Below, piece by piece: positions 30,263 to 40,024 of a stretch of DNA of 64,000 nt. The stretch is taken from the NCBI GenBank assembly GCA_037044905.1, contig JBAOKB010000182.1, positions 124,001 through 188,000 on the forward strand, written 5' to 3'. Below the pieces are notes generated by a model that worked only from the letters and a program-made list of their open reading frames with translations, was not told the origin of the DNA and did not search any database. Within the stretch, counting starts at the first letter, position 1. Every line of letters starts with the position of its first letter. The stretch is from Hortaea werneckii. Lineage: Eukaryota; Ascomycota; Dothideomycetes; Mycosphaerellales; Teratosphaeriaceae. Made by a program: the position numbers and the translations under genes.

Positions 30263-33200
30263 ATGGAAGAAACCGTACCAATACAGACTCTGGCGCCGGA
30301 CGCCGAACTACCTTCGAATGCAGCCATCCGTGCAGTGGTGACCCTCGCCTGGCCTTTCTCGTCTTCGACGCGACAATGCGCCCTTTTGCTAGCCGATCCA
30401 GACTTTCGTCTTCGAACGCGCAAAGGACAAATTAGGGTGAGATTCACCGGTCCAAGTGCAGAAGCAGTTGCGAAGAGCCGGATAGGCATTGGAGATGAGA
30501 TCACGCTTCGTCTGGGCGGCGCAACATGGGCAGAACCGAAAGAGGGCGCGATTAGGACACCGGGGAAGAGCGTGGACGGGGAACTGGTATTTGCGAGACA
30601 GCTGGGCTTGAAAGTTGCAAGAGACAGTGGAGAGGCCGATATAAGCTTGGATGCACCCCCTTCGCCACAGAAATCTACACACGAGTATACAGAAGCGGCG
30701 AACTCGACGCCTTTGCCAAAGGCAGTCCGTGATTTGCGTAGCAGTTGGCATGAGTCAGGGGTGCCGATCTATAGCTCTCCAGCCTTTGCAAAGCGCCTAC
30801 GGCTATCTGGCGACTCGTTCTCAAGCTCTGCATTCGATCCATTCGTTGACGATGGAGCGGATACCGACGAGCAAGCCAGCAAGAAGTTGCGGACTTCGGT
30901 TGGTAGTGTGAGCCAATGGCGTTACGCTGGACGGTCGCCCTCACCTCCCAAAGACACACCAGGCTTTGATTTGCAGGCAGAACTTGACCGGCAAGATGCT
31001 GAAGATCGTGCGCGGTTTCAGGACGCTGTCATGGCCCAAAGCGGACACGATGAAGGGGCTCCGTCACAAGCTACAGCACGAGATACCATGGATCTAGAGG
31101 CGGAGAGCTCACCGCAAGAACATATCTCTCCAATCCCTGCTGCAGAGCCACCTAAACCGATGCCGAACGATGGTCTGACTATCGCTGATCTGCCAAATCT
31201 TCAAGATCAGACATCACAGCTCTTTAATGAAATGCCGCCGCCTCCCTTTCCTCGATCGAGAACGAACGAATTGATACAGGCCGACGACTTGGGTCGAAGT
31301 CAGAGTCCAACGACGCCGGAGCTTCGAGCGGTGCCGAACTCAGGACTGCCACTGCCCTCGCCATTCCCGGCAGAGGGCTCGCAAGCGCATTATTTCGAGC
31401 AGCACCAGGAATCTGATGTACCCAAAGTATCAAGTCAGCTTGGCGAAGAAAGAACGGATGGTGCTGTTGTTGAGCAGCACGCCCTGACTGCTGACTCAAC
31501 CACCGTTGGCTTAAGCGACACTGGCGGAATGGAGAAGGGTGTCACTGAGCCGAACTCATCTTCCAATGGCATTGCCCAGATGAAATCTCAGCAAGGCGCG
31601 GGAGAGAACGAGTCCCAGAAGCCACTCAGCTCTGCTACCAAAAGTAAGACACAGCGCGACAAGGTATTACGGTCAGAGCTTGACCCACCTGTGCCTCCTT
31701 CTCCAAGGCCGACAGTGGCAACCCCGGTTAAACTACCGCCGAACATCTTCAGTCTCGATGGCGCCGGAACGACAGCGTCCAGTTTTAACACTCCGGTGAA
31801 AGAGCCAAAGCCAACGCCAGGGTCTACGCCTCAGTCACAGCGAGACAAGGTCATGCGTCAAACTTTCAAGAGCTTGTTCGGCATCCAGACTTCGCCGGAG
31901 CCGGAGACAGCAGCTCAGTCACCGGTGCCGCAGCAACAGCGAATAGAGGAAGTGGAGAGTCGCTTTGGAGGCACACAGGATTCTGATGGCCTTTTCAGTT
32001 CTACGTTGGGTCAAGCTACGTCTGAACGGGCAAGTAGTCCTACTCACGCCGCACGTGAAAGGCGAGAAGACCCACAGACGCAGAACCCTGAAAGGGATAC
32101 TGCATCTGGGTCCCTACCTGTCCCTCAGGTAGAAACACAAAGCGAAGCCAAGCGTTCTCAGGATGCAGAGATTCCCGCAGAAAAGGAGAGGCAGCAGTCC
32201 ATACCAGAGCAGCAGGGCGATGACACCCTACAAGACCAGGCCTCGTCGGTCTTTGCGCAGAAGCGAGATGACTTGGACGAAATCATTCATCCTGCTGAAA
32301 CGCCATCTGAGACCTCGGTGGTTGGACAAACATTTCCGGTATCTCAGCCGGATCAACGCTCTCCAACAGCGACAGAGACAGTGATGTCTCAGCAGAAGCC
32401 ACCACCTTCCTCTGCACCTGCAGTCATCCACCTCGATTCAAGCTCAGACGTCGACCTCGATTCAAGCTCAGACGTCGACCCAGAAGATACTGCAGAGCAA
32501 GATGAGACAAGCCGAGACAGCGCCCCAAAAGCAGAGTCTCCTGACACCGACGCAGCACATCAGGTGGATGAGGGAGTAAAAATGGCAGCCTCATCCGGCT
32601 CACAACCCATCGAGAGATCATCAGCTCGTTTTCCGCGGGACCGTGTCATCGAGGATAGTCAAGACGAGCTGCCCACATTACTTGACACGCAGGCATATCC
32701 TGCCATGGACAAAGACAAAGCCGTCCCTAATGAAAAGAAGACCCAGGCCCCGGTCCTAGAAGAAGATGAGGTCGAAGAGGCTCGAGATTTGGCTGAAAGT
32801 GAAGCTGAAGCGTCGGAGTACCAGGCTGAGAGGCAGATCCAGAGCGTATCTGTCCCATCGGACGAAGAAATGGAGGATGCAGAAGCTGAATCTGAGGAAG
32901 CGGATCTTCGTGAGGAGAATGAGGCGGGGGTTGAGGACGAGCGTATGGACGATGGGATGAGCACCCCCGAAGAGCAGATAAGTCCTCCTCTCACCACTGA
33001 ACAACCAGCTGCCGAGGTAGTAGATCTCCAGGGCGGGAGCGAGAACGGTGATGCCCGGGTAAAGGAACTGCGGCGAGACCATGATGCTCAGCCCTCGCAA
33101 AGACCGACTCAACTCGGCGTGATTGAGTTAGGTTCTTCTTCTCCCGCTCCCCAGATTGAACCGGTTGCATCGGTTTTCGAGACGGTGTCTAGGCCATCTG

Positions 33201-34867
33201 GCGATCTGCAAGAGCTTGCTCCCGAAGAAGCAGAATTGGACCTTGGATCTGGGCTGCAAAGCAGTGAGCAGATTCCATTGCCACTCACTCCAGGTGAACG
33301 AATTATGGAGGCATCCGGTGAGGAATCCATCGCCGACAGTCACGCACCATCGAAAGAAGCAAGTCGGCTATCAAGTGAATCACTAGAAGGAGTTGAACTG
33401 AAGCCTTTCGAATCTGAGGCCGCTTCAGTGCAACCGCAGAGTCTCTTCACCACGCAGGAGACAAGTCAGCAGCTGGAAACTCAGATGCCACTCACTGATC
33501 TCTCAGAGCCAACGAAAGAGGCCGTGGCTGATGTAAATGCTGCCGCGTCGGATCGTCGCCCTTCTTCTACGCTAGAGACTGCGCATCCGTCTAGCATCCG
33601 AACATCAGTATTCCAGAAACAAGATGTTATTGACGAGCCCGTTGTCCGACAAGATCTTGTAGAAACTTCTGAGGTTGCCCTTCCAAAGACGCAAGATGCG
33701 GATGGCATGGACAACTCTTTTCTGCCTACTCCTCAACAGACTCAAGCGAAGACCAGAGAAATGAGCGAAGCAGATCAGGCGGAGCTGTACGAACGTGATG
33801 GTACTGAGGCAGACAAGATCCAGGCTGCAGTCATACCCGGTGAGACCGCTACGGGGAAATCAAAAGATACTGCCGGTTTGGAGACCGGAGTGCCGACAGT
33901 CACTGCTGGTGAGGATTCGGGCACGCCAGCTTCAACCACGCTGAGACAGCCAGAGCAAGATGTTGTCCAAACGCCGCATCCGCAAGCGAGTACACAGACA
34001 CCAATACAGTCAGCTAAGAGAAAGTCGACCCCGCGCAAGTCACTCAGCGCACGCTTAAGCCATGTGCCCGATGTCATCTCTGCTTGGTTCTCACCTAGAC
34101 GGTCCTCTGTTCGGACGGACGCTGTGGATTCGCCCAGCACAGCTCAGCAATCTAGAGAATTTCCGCCGCCGTCGACCGAGAAGGCCACAGACCAACCGGT
34201 CGTCGACGTAGCGCAAACATCGACAGATGGAAGGATTCCGCAGCTTACGCATACTGAGAGTAATGGCATCCTGACATCGATGGGCTACTACACTCCGCTC
34301 TCGCGACTCGAAGAGTATCTCAATCCAGCGAGTCAGGCAGTCTACGGGACAAACACTATCGACATAATCGCGGTGGTATCAGACAGCACGAGAAAGCCTG
34401 AGAGAGCCAAGGGCGGTCCAAAAGATTACTTCACTATCTTCCGCACTACCGAAACTTCAACGAACCCGACATCCAGCGTCCGAGTCGAAGTATTCCGTCC
34501 ATGGAAAGCTAAATTGCCAGTGGCTGAGATAGGCGATGTCGTACTCCTACGGGGCTTCGTCGTCAAATCGCGCAAGCGAAAGCCTTACCTTCTGTCTACA
34601 GATGCGAGTGGATGGTGTGTGTGGCGTTATGCAGAGTATTTGCGCTCTCAGAGTCACCCTGACAGTCTTCCTTCTGTCCGCGAGGAAGTTACTGGACCAC
34701 CTGTAGAGCTTTCCGAGGCGGAGAGAAGTCAAGTTCGGACTCTGCGTGAGTGGTGGGTGTCGACGCATCCGGTGGAGGAGGGTCAGGGTGAAGAACGGGG
34801 GTCTGATGGACTCGCAGATAGTCAAATGGAGCAGCAGGGTGCTTCGGGAATCACTGCAAGGCTGTAG
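30263..34867 (+). CDS. Pot1/Cdc13-type telomeric ssDNA-binding protein
   Basis: An uninterrupted frame of 1534 residues. The start at 30263 (MEETVPIQTLAPD) is chosen because similarity to the family N terminus begins there. Residues 1-130 form a conserved OB-like domain (AIRAVVTLAWPFSSSTRQCALLLADPDFRLR, GIGDEITLRLGG). About 1200 acidic, Ser/Pro/Gln-rich disordered residues follow. The C-terminal domain, from about M1340, is the telomere-end-binding OB fold (YYTPLSRLEEYLNP, IDIIAVVSDSTRKPERAKGG, PKDYFTIFRTTE, IGDVVLLRGFVVKSRKRKPYL). Filamentous ascomycetes carry such large Cdc13/Pot1-domain proteins with this C-terminal placement. Three SUMO-interaction-like motifs (VIHLDSSSD at 721, VVDL at 919, VIEL at 953) lie in the linker. 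A role in chromosome-end protection is expected. Confidence 0.82.
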   Translation: MEETVPIQTLAPDAELPSNAAIRAVVTLAWPFSSSTRQCALLLADPDFRLRTRKGQIRVRFTGPSAEAVAKSRIGIGDEITLRLGGATWAEPKEGAIRTPGKSVDGELVFARQLGLKVARDSGEADISLDAPPSPQKSTHEYTEAANSTPLPKAVRDLRSSWHESGVPIYSSPAFAKRLRLSGDSFSSSAFDPFVDDGADTDEQASKKLRTSVGSVSQWRYAGRSPSPPKDTPGFDLQAELDRQDAEDRARFQDAVMAQSGHDEGAPSQATARDTMDLEAESSPQEHISPIPAAEPPKPMPNDGLTIADLPNLQDQTSQLFNEMPPPPFPRSRTNELIQADDLGRSQSPTTPELRAVPNSGLPLPSPFPAEGSQAHYFEQHQESDVPKVSSQLGEERTDGAVVEQHALTADSTTVGLSDTGGMEKGVTEPNSSSNGIAQMKSQQGAGENESQKPLSSATKSKTQRDKVLRSELDPPVPPSPRPTVATPVKLPPNIFSLDGAGTTASSFNTPVKEPKPTPGSTPQSQRDKVMRQTFKSLFGIQTSPEPETAAQSPVPQQQRIEEVESRFGGTQDSDGLFSSTLGQATSERASSPTHAARERREDPQTQNPERDTASGSLPVPQVETQSEAKRSQDAEIPAEKERQQSIPEQQGDDTLQDQASSVFAQKRDDLDEIIHPAETPSETSVVGQTFPVSQPDQRSPTATETVMSQQKPPPSSAPAVIHLDSSSDVDLDSSSDVDPEDTAEQDETSRDSAPKAESPDTDAAHQVDEGVKMAASSGSQPIERSSARFPRDRVIEDSQDELPTLLDTQAYPAMDKDKAVPNEKKTQAPVLEEDEVEEARDLAESEAEASEYQAERQIQSVSVPSDEEMEDAEAESEEADLREENEAGVEDERMDDGMSTPEEQISPPLTTEQPAAEVVDLQGGSENGDARVKELRRDHDAQPSQRPTQLGVIELGSSSPAPQIEPVASVFETVSRPSGDLQELAPEEAELDLGSGLQSSEQIPLPLTPGERIMEASGEESIADSHAPSKEASRLSSESLEGVELKPFESEAASVQPQSLFTTQETSQQLETQMPLTDLSEPTKEAVADVNAAASDRRPSSTLETAHPSSIRTSVFQKQDVIDEPVVRQDLVETSEVALPKTQDADGMDNSFLPTPQQTQAKTREMSEADQAELYERDGTEADKIQAAVIPGETATGKSKDTAGLETGVPTVTAGEDSGTPASTTLRQPEQDVVQTPHPQASTQTPIQSAKRKSTPRKSLSARLSHVPDVISAWFSPRRSSVRTDAVDSPSTAQQSREFPPPSTEKATDQPVVDVAQTSTDGRIPQLTHTESNGILTSMGYYTPLSRLEEYLNPASQAVYGTNTIDIIAVVSDSTRKPERAKGGPKDYFTIFRTTETSTNPTSSVRVEVFRPWKAKLPVAEIGDVVLLRGFVVKSRKRKPYLLSTDASGWCVWRYAEYLRSQSHPDSLPSVREEVTGPPVELSEAERSQVRTLREWWVSTHPVEEGQGEERGSDGLADSQMEQQGASGITARL
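32438..32485 (+). repeat. 24-nt in-frame tandem duplication in telomere gene
   Basis: Two near-identical 24-nt units each encode about LDSSSDVD, directly after the hydrophobic VIHL motif. The duplication lengthens the acidic/serine tail of this candidate SUMO-interaction motif. Confidence 0.75.
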
Positions 34868-35226
34868 AGCGAGAGCTTGAAAATTGCTGTAACGCTATGG
34901 GTCTTCTCCATATTGATAGAAGCTCGTGCCGGACGAGCGAGCAAATTAATTTAGACGAAATGCAAATGCTTTTCGCAGGATGTTCTAGAATGTGAGACAT
35001 TCTTTGGATTTTCCACATATGCCGTGCCTCAATCTACCTGAATACGCTCTCGCGATCTGATACAGCAGCGTCGATGATCTGTTCCTGCATGCCAAGAATG
35101 GCCAAAGCTGAAGCCTGGGGCTAGTGAAGTTCAACCTCGGTCTGAACATGACGTCTCCAATTGATTTATCTCTGACATTGCATACCATCGCCAACCTCGC
35201 TCGAAGTTTTGGTACACATATCAAAC
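34868..35226. other. short intergenic region
   Basis: 359 bp between two genes in the same orientation. No feature beyond presumed terminator and promoter was recognised. Confidence 0.4.
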
Positions 35227-36048
35227 ATGTTGCTCCTTGGCCTGACAGGTAGTATCGCTACGGGTAAATCGACCGTTTCCCAGATCCTCTCCTCGTCCCC
35301 GTACAACCTCCCGATCGTCGATGCGGACAAGGTCGCCCGCCAGGTGGTCGAGCCAGGCACCGCTGCCTACGACCAGATCGTCGCGCACTTTGGACCATCG
35401 ACGCCTGATCTGCTAGTAGCGCCGAGTCCAGAAAACGGGGGCGAGGCGGGCCAGAATGGCAAAGGACGACCGCTCAACAGACCCGCCTTGGGTCGTCGCG
35501 TGTTCGGCGAGGGTAAGGACGAGGACAGAAAGGCTTTAAACAAGATCGTGCACCCCGCTGTGCGGAGGGAGATGTACAAGCAGATGATCTCGGCCTATCT
35601 GCGCGGATGCTGGGCCGTGGTGTTAGATGTACCGCTGCTCTTTGAAAGCGGCTGGGAGCCTTTGTGCGGGACTATTATGGTTGTGGCTGTGCGCGACGCA
35701 AAGGTACAGATGGAGCGGTTAAGAGCGCGCGATGAGCATTTGAGCGAGGAAGACGCGAGGAATAGAGTTGCTTCGCAGTGGGATGTGCGGGATAAGGCGG
35801 AGCGGTGTATGCGGAGGGGAGAGAAGGCGGGGGTGGTGGTGTGGAATGATAGTGATAAGGAGGATTTGAAGAGGGAGATTGATAGGGTCATGGCGGTGGT
35901 TCAGCGAGGACATCCCCAGTGGTGGGCCTGGCTGCTGCTTTTCTGTCCTCCGTTGGCGGCTGCGAGTGCGACGTGGAGCTACGTACGGAGCTGGTGGATT
36001 AAGAGACAGTGGGAGCAAGAGAAGCAGAGGGAGAAGGCGAAGCTATAG
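35227..36048 (+). CDS. CAB5: dephospho-CoA kinase
   Basis: Phosphorylates the 3'-hydroxyl of dephospho-CoA, the last step of CoA synthesis. 273 residues from the ATG at 35227 (MLLLGLTG). The P-loop GSIATGKST is at residues 9-17, followed by the CoA-domain motifs VDADKVARQVVEPG, LNRPALGRRVF, LNKIVHPAVR and VVLDVPLLFESGW. R-rich lid residues follow (RLRARD, RVASQ). The C-terminal tail has one strongly hydrophobic segment (WWAWLLLFCPPLAAASATW) then a basic helix, as in eukaryotic dephospho-CoA kinases that are membrane-anchored. It lies about 360 bp after the telomere gene, on the same strand. Confidence 0.93.
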   Translation: MLLLGLTGSIATGKSTVSQILSSSPYNLPIVDADKVARQVVEPGTAAYDQIVAHFGPSTPDLLVAPSPENGGEAGQNGKGRPLNRPALGRRVFGEGKDEDRKALNKIVHPAVRREMYKQMISAYLRGCWAVVLDVPLLFESGWEPLCGTIMVVAVRDAKVQMERLRARDEHLSEEDARNRVASQWDVRDKAERCMRRGEKAGVVVWNDSDKEDLKREIDRVMAVVQRGHPQWWAWLLLFCPPLAAASATWSYVRSWWIKRQWEQEKQREKAKL

Positions 36049-36312
36049 GAAACCCGACTACTTTACGCTGCAGACTTTGGCGGGCCCGGTACTTAATGAT
36101 ACCCAAATACTGTATTGTGTTCCAGCTTTCCAAATCTTGCCTTACTGTCAGGCTACGCGAAGCACAAGTTAACCTCAGTTCACCGCCCACCCGAGCTTCC
36201 GCCGCACCTTTTGACCTACACTTGCCGCATTTCCAAAAGCCTGCCAACTCGCGCGGCACGACTTTGTCACTGTCGCATGCCTACTCAATAAGTCACCGCA
36301 TAGAACTTCAAA

Positions 36313-38385
36313 ATGGCCTCTGACCTCGGCTCCGCCATCGACGACTCTTTCGAACCCAACTTCTTCCAATATCAACCCTCTGAGCCTTATCAAGATGACA
36401 CCCAAAGCTGGTACAACGGGCCACGCTCAGGGCACTGGAGTATCAGCAGCAGCATTGGTTCCGCAATAGACGACCGATGCCCAACCGTCTGGGGGCCAGA
36501 CTCGATACGTGGCAGCGGCAATGTCGCGGAAGGAGCACCTCTGAGACCGATCGAAGGAGATTTGCTTAGAAAACTCGGTCGGACTGTGATTGAAGGGAAA
36601 ATAGCGGAGGCAGCGGCAGAGGAAGCGCTCAGAGAACAGGCGTCAAGCGAAATCTCTAAGCACGAAACGTCTCGTCCAGAGATCGTGCCACAGATCGTGC
36701 CACCGCCGGCGGGGTTTTACATCCCCAAGACGGTTGGTGGCAAAGACCTGAAGCGTCAGAAGGAAGCCGTAAAAGGCTCTCTGAGTCTTGCACCACGGCG
36801 GAGCCAGCAAGCAAACAAACAGCCAAAACCTCCACAAGAAAAGGCGTCAGTGGCACCTAAGCGAGTTGAGAAGACAGCGTCTGTCCAGCCGCTAAAGTTG
36901 CCACCGCTGGCAAACATCGGTCGCATCAAAGGCAAGGATGGCCGCGAAACGGCTGTTCCGATGACAAGGCTCCCCCCAGTTCCAGCGCTTCCGGAGCTGG
37001 CGCCTGAAGCAGTAGAGAAGATCACAACAAGAGCAAAAGCCGAGGCGCTTAGAAAAAGAGCGGAGGAGAAGCGAGAAAGAGATGCCCGTGTTGCTGCTGA
37101 GGCGCTCATGTCCGGTGCGATACCAGGCAAGTCATACGCAGAGCAGTCAAGACAGGGAGAAGGGAAAGCAGCAGCGCGATGGCAGCAGGAGAAAGTGGTG
37201 AGAGATCAGCAATACACGAAAAGGCAACAGACTGCTTATGAGAAGCGGCCTTCCGAATCAAGAGTGGAGTCTGGGAGAAAATCCGCCAAAGACTCAGCGG
37301 TTGGCTTTTCAGGGCTCTTTTCGCCAGAGCCTCCTGCCGCCTCGGTTCGTTCGGAGGGGAAACCCCTTTCAGCAAAGAGTCTGAGCCAAGCCGTGAAGAA
37401 CATCAGCGCCAACAGCAGACAGGACGACATGGCTACAAATGCCAAACGGGAGGGAGCCGGGGGAAAGAAGGTGGGATGGGGCTCAGCGAAGGGAAGCCAG
37501 CATTCGAAGTTTTCCGCTGCCGCCAGTCGATCATCGCACCGGGATCAGGTAGGGCACATGTTTGATCAAGTGCAGGAAGGTAATGGATCACGGCAGTCTT
37601 CTCGAGAAACACCTACCATTTTCGCCGGCAAAGGCTGGATCTCGCCGCACCCCTTAAGCCGTTCATCTACTCCCTTTGCCTCTCCACCACAGTCACATAT
37701 CAGCCTACCGAAGGGTGAAGGCCGGACGATGTCGTACGATGAATGGAAAGCAGTACAGGGGGGACACAGGAACTTTTCGAGAACGTCCAGCTACGTTTCG
37801 AAACGGGTCAGTGAGCTTGCAGCAAGCATTGCACAAGAGGCGAATGGCCAAGAGTCACCAAGAGTAAGCGGCAAGGGCAGTCAAGCATATCACAAAGCCT
37901 CTGTAGAGTCTGAACATGGCAGCCAGCGCGTGCCGTCAATCGTATCTCTCAAAGAGAGCGTGAAGGCAATCAGTCAGCATAGCAAACAATCAGCTCGCTG
38001 GACCGTTTTCGAGCTGGCAGAAGATGAGAAAGCCGCACAATGGCACGAAGGCAAAGCTGACGGGTGGGACGAACTTCCTCGATGTGATGGTATCAGCGAT
38101 CACGACGGCGCTTCCACCCCGGGCTCGTCAAAGGCTTACGAAAATCACATGAGCGACATACTGAAGAACCAACGGCCGCATCGCCGTGGCGACTCCGGTG
38201 CAATCCATGATTCCGGTTATGGGGGACCAAAAATCCAGCTGGAAATGCCATGGGACCGGCCAAAAGGTGGTGCTTCGACAGCCAGGCCTCCGCGCAGTTT
38301 CCAGCCAAGCACCATCATCACGATGGACACTTCGATCCCTCCAGCGTTCGAGTCGCTGGGGTCCATTCAAGGCAGGATGTGGTAA
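36313..38385 (+). CDS. hypothetical disordered protein
   Basis: An uninterrupted frame of 690 residues starting at the ATG at 36313 (MASDLGSAIDDS). No recognised domain. The N terminus carries two copies of a GSAIDD motif (LGSAIDDSFEPNF and, about 40 residues on, IGSAIDDRCPTVWG). A charged helical segment lies around residues 235-280 (EKITTRAKAEALRKRAEEKRERDARVAAEAL). Another conserved-looking block is TMSYDEWKAVQGGHRNFSRTSS (about 475-497). The C terminus ends in a hydrophobic/aromatic patch (PPAFESLGSIQGRMW). Composition is Ser, Lys, Ala and Gln-rich with good coding bias. The length and the motif pair make it a real gene, but its role is unknown. Confidence 0.7.
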   Translation: MASDLGSAIDDSFEPNFFQYQPSEPYQDDTQSWYNGPRSGHWSISSSIGSAIDDRCPTVWGPDSIRGSGNVAEGAPLRPIEGDLLRKLGRTVIEGKIAEAAAEEALREQASSEISKHETSRPEIVPQIVPPPAGFYIPKTVGGKDLKRQKEAVKGSLSLAPRRSQQANKQPKPPQEKASVAPKRVEKTASVQPLKLPPLANIGRIKGKDGRETAVPMTRLPPVPALPELAPEAVEKITTRAKAEALRKRAEEKRERDARVAAEALMSGAIPGKSYAEQSRQGEGKAAARWQQEKVVRDQQYTKRQQTAYEKRPSESRVESGRKSAKDSAVGFSGLFSPEPPAASVRSEGKPLSAKSLSQAVKNISANSRQDDMATNAKREGAGGKKVGWGSAKGSQHSKFSAAASRSSHRDQVGHMFDQVQEGNGSRQSSRETPTIFAGKGWISPHPLSRSSTPFASPPQSHISLPKGEGRTMSYDEWKAVQGGHRNFSRTSSYVSKRVSELAASIAQEANGQESPRVSGKGSQAYHKASVESEHGSQRVPSIVSLKESVKAISQHSKQSARWTVFELAEDEKAAQWHEGKADGWDELPRCDGISDHDGASTPGSSKAYENHMSDILKNQRPHRRGDSGAIHDSGYGGPKIQLEMPWDRPKGGASTARPPRSFQPSTIITMDTSIPPAFESLGSIQGRMW

Positions 38386-38902
38386 AACGGCGAATACTCT
38401 TTGAGAAAGGCTGTTGGGATCGTTGGGCCTGTCACCAAAAGGGAAGCGGAAGGGCATCAAGCTGCATCAGCAATTTGATCCGCTGTGTGCTACATGTTCT
38501 GAGTCGGCGAGCAATAGTAATCGAATAGGTAGACTCCTTGAGATGCGGAGGGTGTTCATAGCGATGATGTTTTTAGAATCGACCAAGTGCCGTGAAGATA
38601 CGAAGAAAGCGTTGTTACGTTTGCTAGCCCGTCAATGAATTCCTTTTTAGGGTATAATTCCAAGCCAATTCCATCACTAAAGCCCGTGTGCCTATAGTGA
38701 ACCTCACTTCCTTCTCGCTAACGCTATAGACGGGTCGTCCCGCCACCATCCAGCTAACCCAACAAGGCAGTAGCGCAAATTCTGGCGACCTAACCTTTAG
38801 TCCCTTCTCCCCAACGCCATAGAAGTTACGCTGATCCATTAACTGCACGCCAGTACTGGGAACGATCTCATAACAAAGGAAAAAGCAAAAGTCAATCGAA
38901 AA
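38386..38902. other. intergenic, ribokinase promoter
   Basis: 517 bp with no gene. A-rich immediately upstream of the ribokinase start. Confidence 0.4.
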
Positions 38903-39887
38903 ATGGTCCAGGGTCAGGTAGCTGTCATTGGCAGCTTGAACGTCGACTTCATCACTCGCACTCCGCGTGTGCCCGAGGGAGGCGAAACGTTAACCGTCAC
39001 CTCATTCGACACGGGCTTCGGAGGCAAAGGCGCCAACCAAGCGGTCGCATGCGCACGACTAGCTGGCGAAGATGTCAAGGTCTCGATGATAGGCAATGTC
39101 GGGGACGACCTCTTCGGCAACGACTATTTTGAGGCGTTGAAGAAGGAAGGGATCGACGGGAGCAAAGTTCGCAAGCTGAAGGACCAGAAGACGGGGATTG
39201 CGAATATTGTGGTGGAAGATGGGAGTGGCGAGAACAGGATCATGTTCGCCTCGCATGCCAATTACGCTTTCTCCAAGGAGCCGAGTGCGGAGTGGGAGAT
39301 GGTGCCGGATGAGGCGGAGGTGGTGGTGTTTCAGCTAGAACTACCGCTTGCAGTCGTACGTCCAGTCAAATGCCTGAAAGGGAATGCGCATTCATACTGA
39401 TTGATTACAGGTGCTACATAACATGGAAAAGGCCAAGAAAGCAGGAAAGCATGTACTACTCAACCCAGCGCCCGCATCCGTTCTGCCTGACAGTGCGTAC
39501 CAAAACATGGATACGCTGGTTATGAATGAGTCCGAGTCCACAATCTGCTCTGGGGGTAGTATTCCGAAAACATCGCCTGAAGAGCTGGCGAAGGAGTATC
39601 TCAAGAAGGGCGTAAAGGATGCCGTCATTATTACTTTGGGGGGCAATGGGTTGGTCTTTGCGACTGCGGCAGGCGCCTCGGGGCGCGTAGAAGCTAACAA
39701 GGTGAAGGTCGTCGATACCACCGCGGCGGGTGATACATTTGTTGGTGGGTATGCAGTGCAGTTGGCGAAGCAGAAAGGTGGCGAGTTTGATTACAGAAAA
39801 GCGCTGGAGTTTGCCACACTGGCGGCGTCCAAGAGCGTGCAGAAGAATGGCGCTATGGCTGCCATTCCGTACTTGAAGGAGTTGTGA
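38903..39887 (+). CDS. RBK1: ribokinase
   Basis: Phosphorylates D-ribose to ribose 5-phosphate. Two exons, 38903-39355 and 39411-39887, joined in phase 0 through GTACGT..TTACAG, give 309 residues. PfkB-family motifs are all present: GSLNVDFI at the N terminus, FGGKGANQAVACARL (substrate/ATP site), NPAPASVLP, ITLGGNGLVF, and DTTAAGDTFVGGY with the catalytic Asp and anion hole. A K+-site-like AASKSVQKNGAMAAIP block is near the C terminus. The 3' end lies 17 bp from a short tandem repeat array. Confidence 0.93.
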
Positions 39888-39903
39888 GCGCGGAAGGATG
39901 TGA

Positions 39904-40024
39904 TGTTGTGTTCATGTCCATAGAATACGTCGCGATGAGCAGTGTTCATGTCCATAGAATACCTCGCGATGAGTAGTGATGTTGATGTTGTGTTCATGTC
40001 CATAGAATACCTCGCGATGAGTAG
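39904..40024. repeat. three-copy tandem repeat, about 34-39 nt unit
   Basis: Core unit is TGTTCATGTCCATAGAATAC followed by C/GTCGCGATGAG and C/TAG. Copies lie at about 39904-39942, 39943-39976 and 39986-40024, the third after a 9-nt spacer. Copies 2 and 3 are nearly identical; copy 1 differs at two bases. The third copy contains the last codons and stop of the F-box gene on the other strand. With only three direct copies and no unique spacers, this is not a CRISPR array. Confidence 0.9.

Noticed and set aside
39904..40024. CRISPR-like array
   Set aside because: Only three direct copies, almost no spacers, eukaryotic context; a plain tandem repeat.
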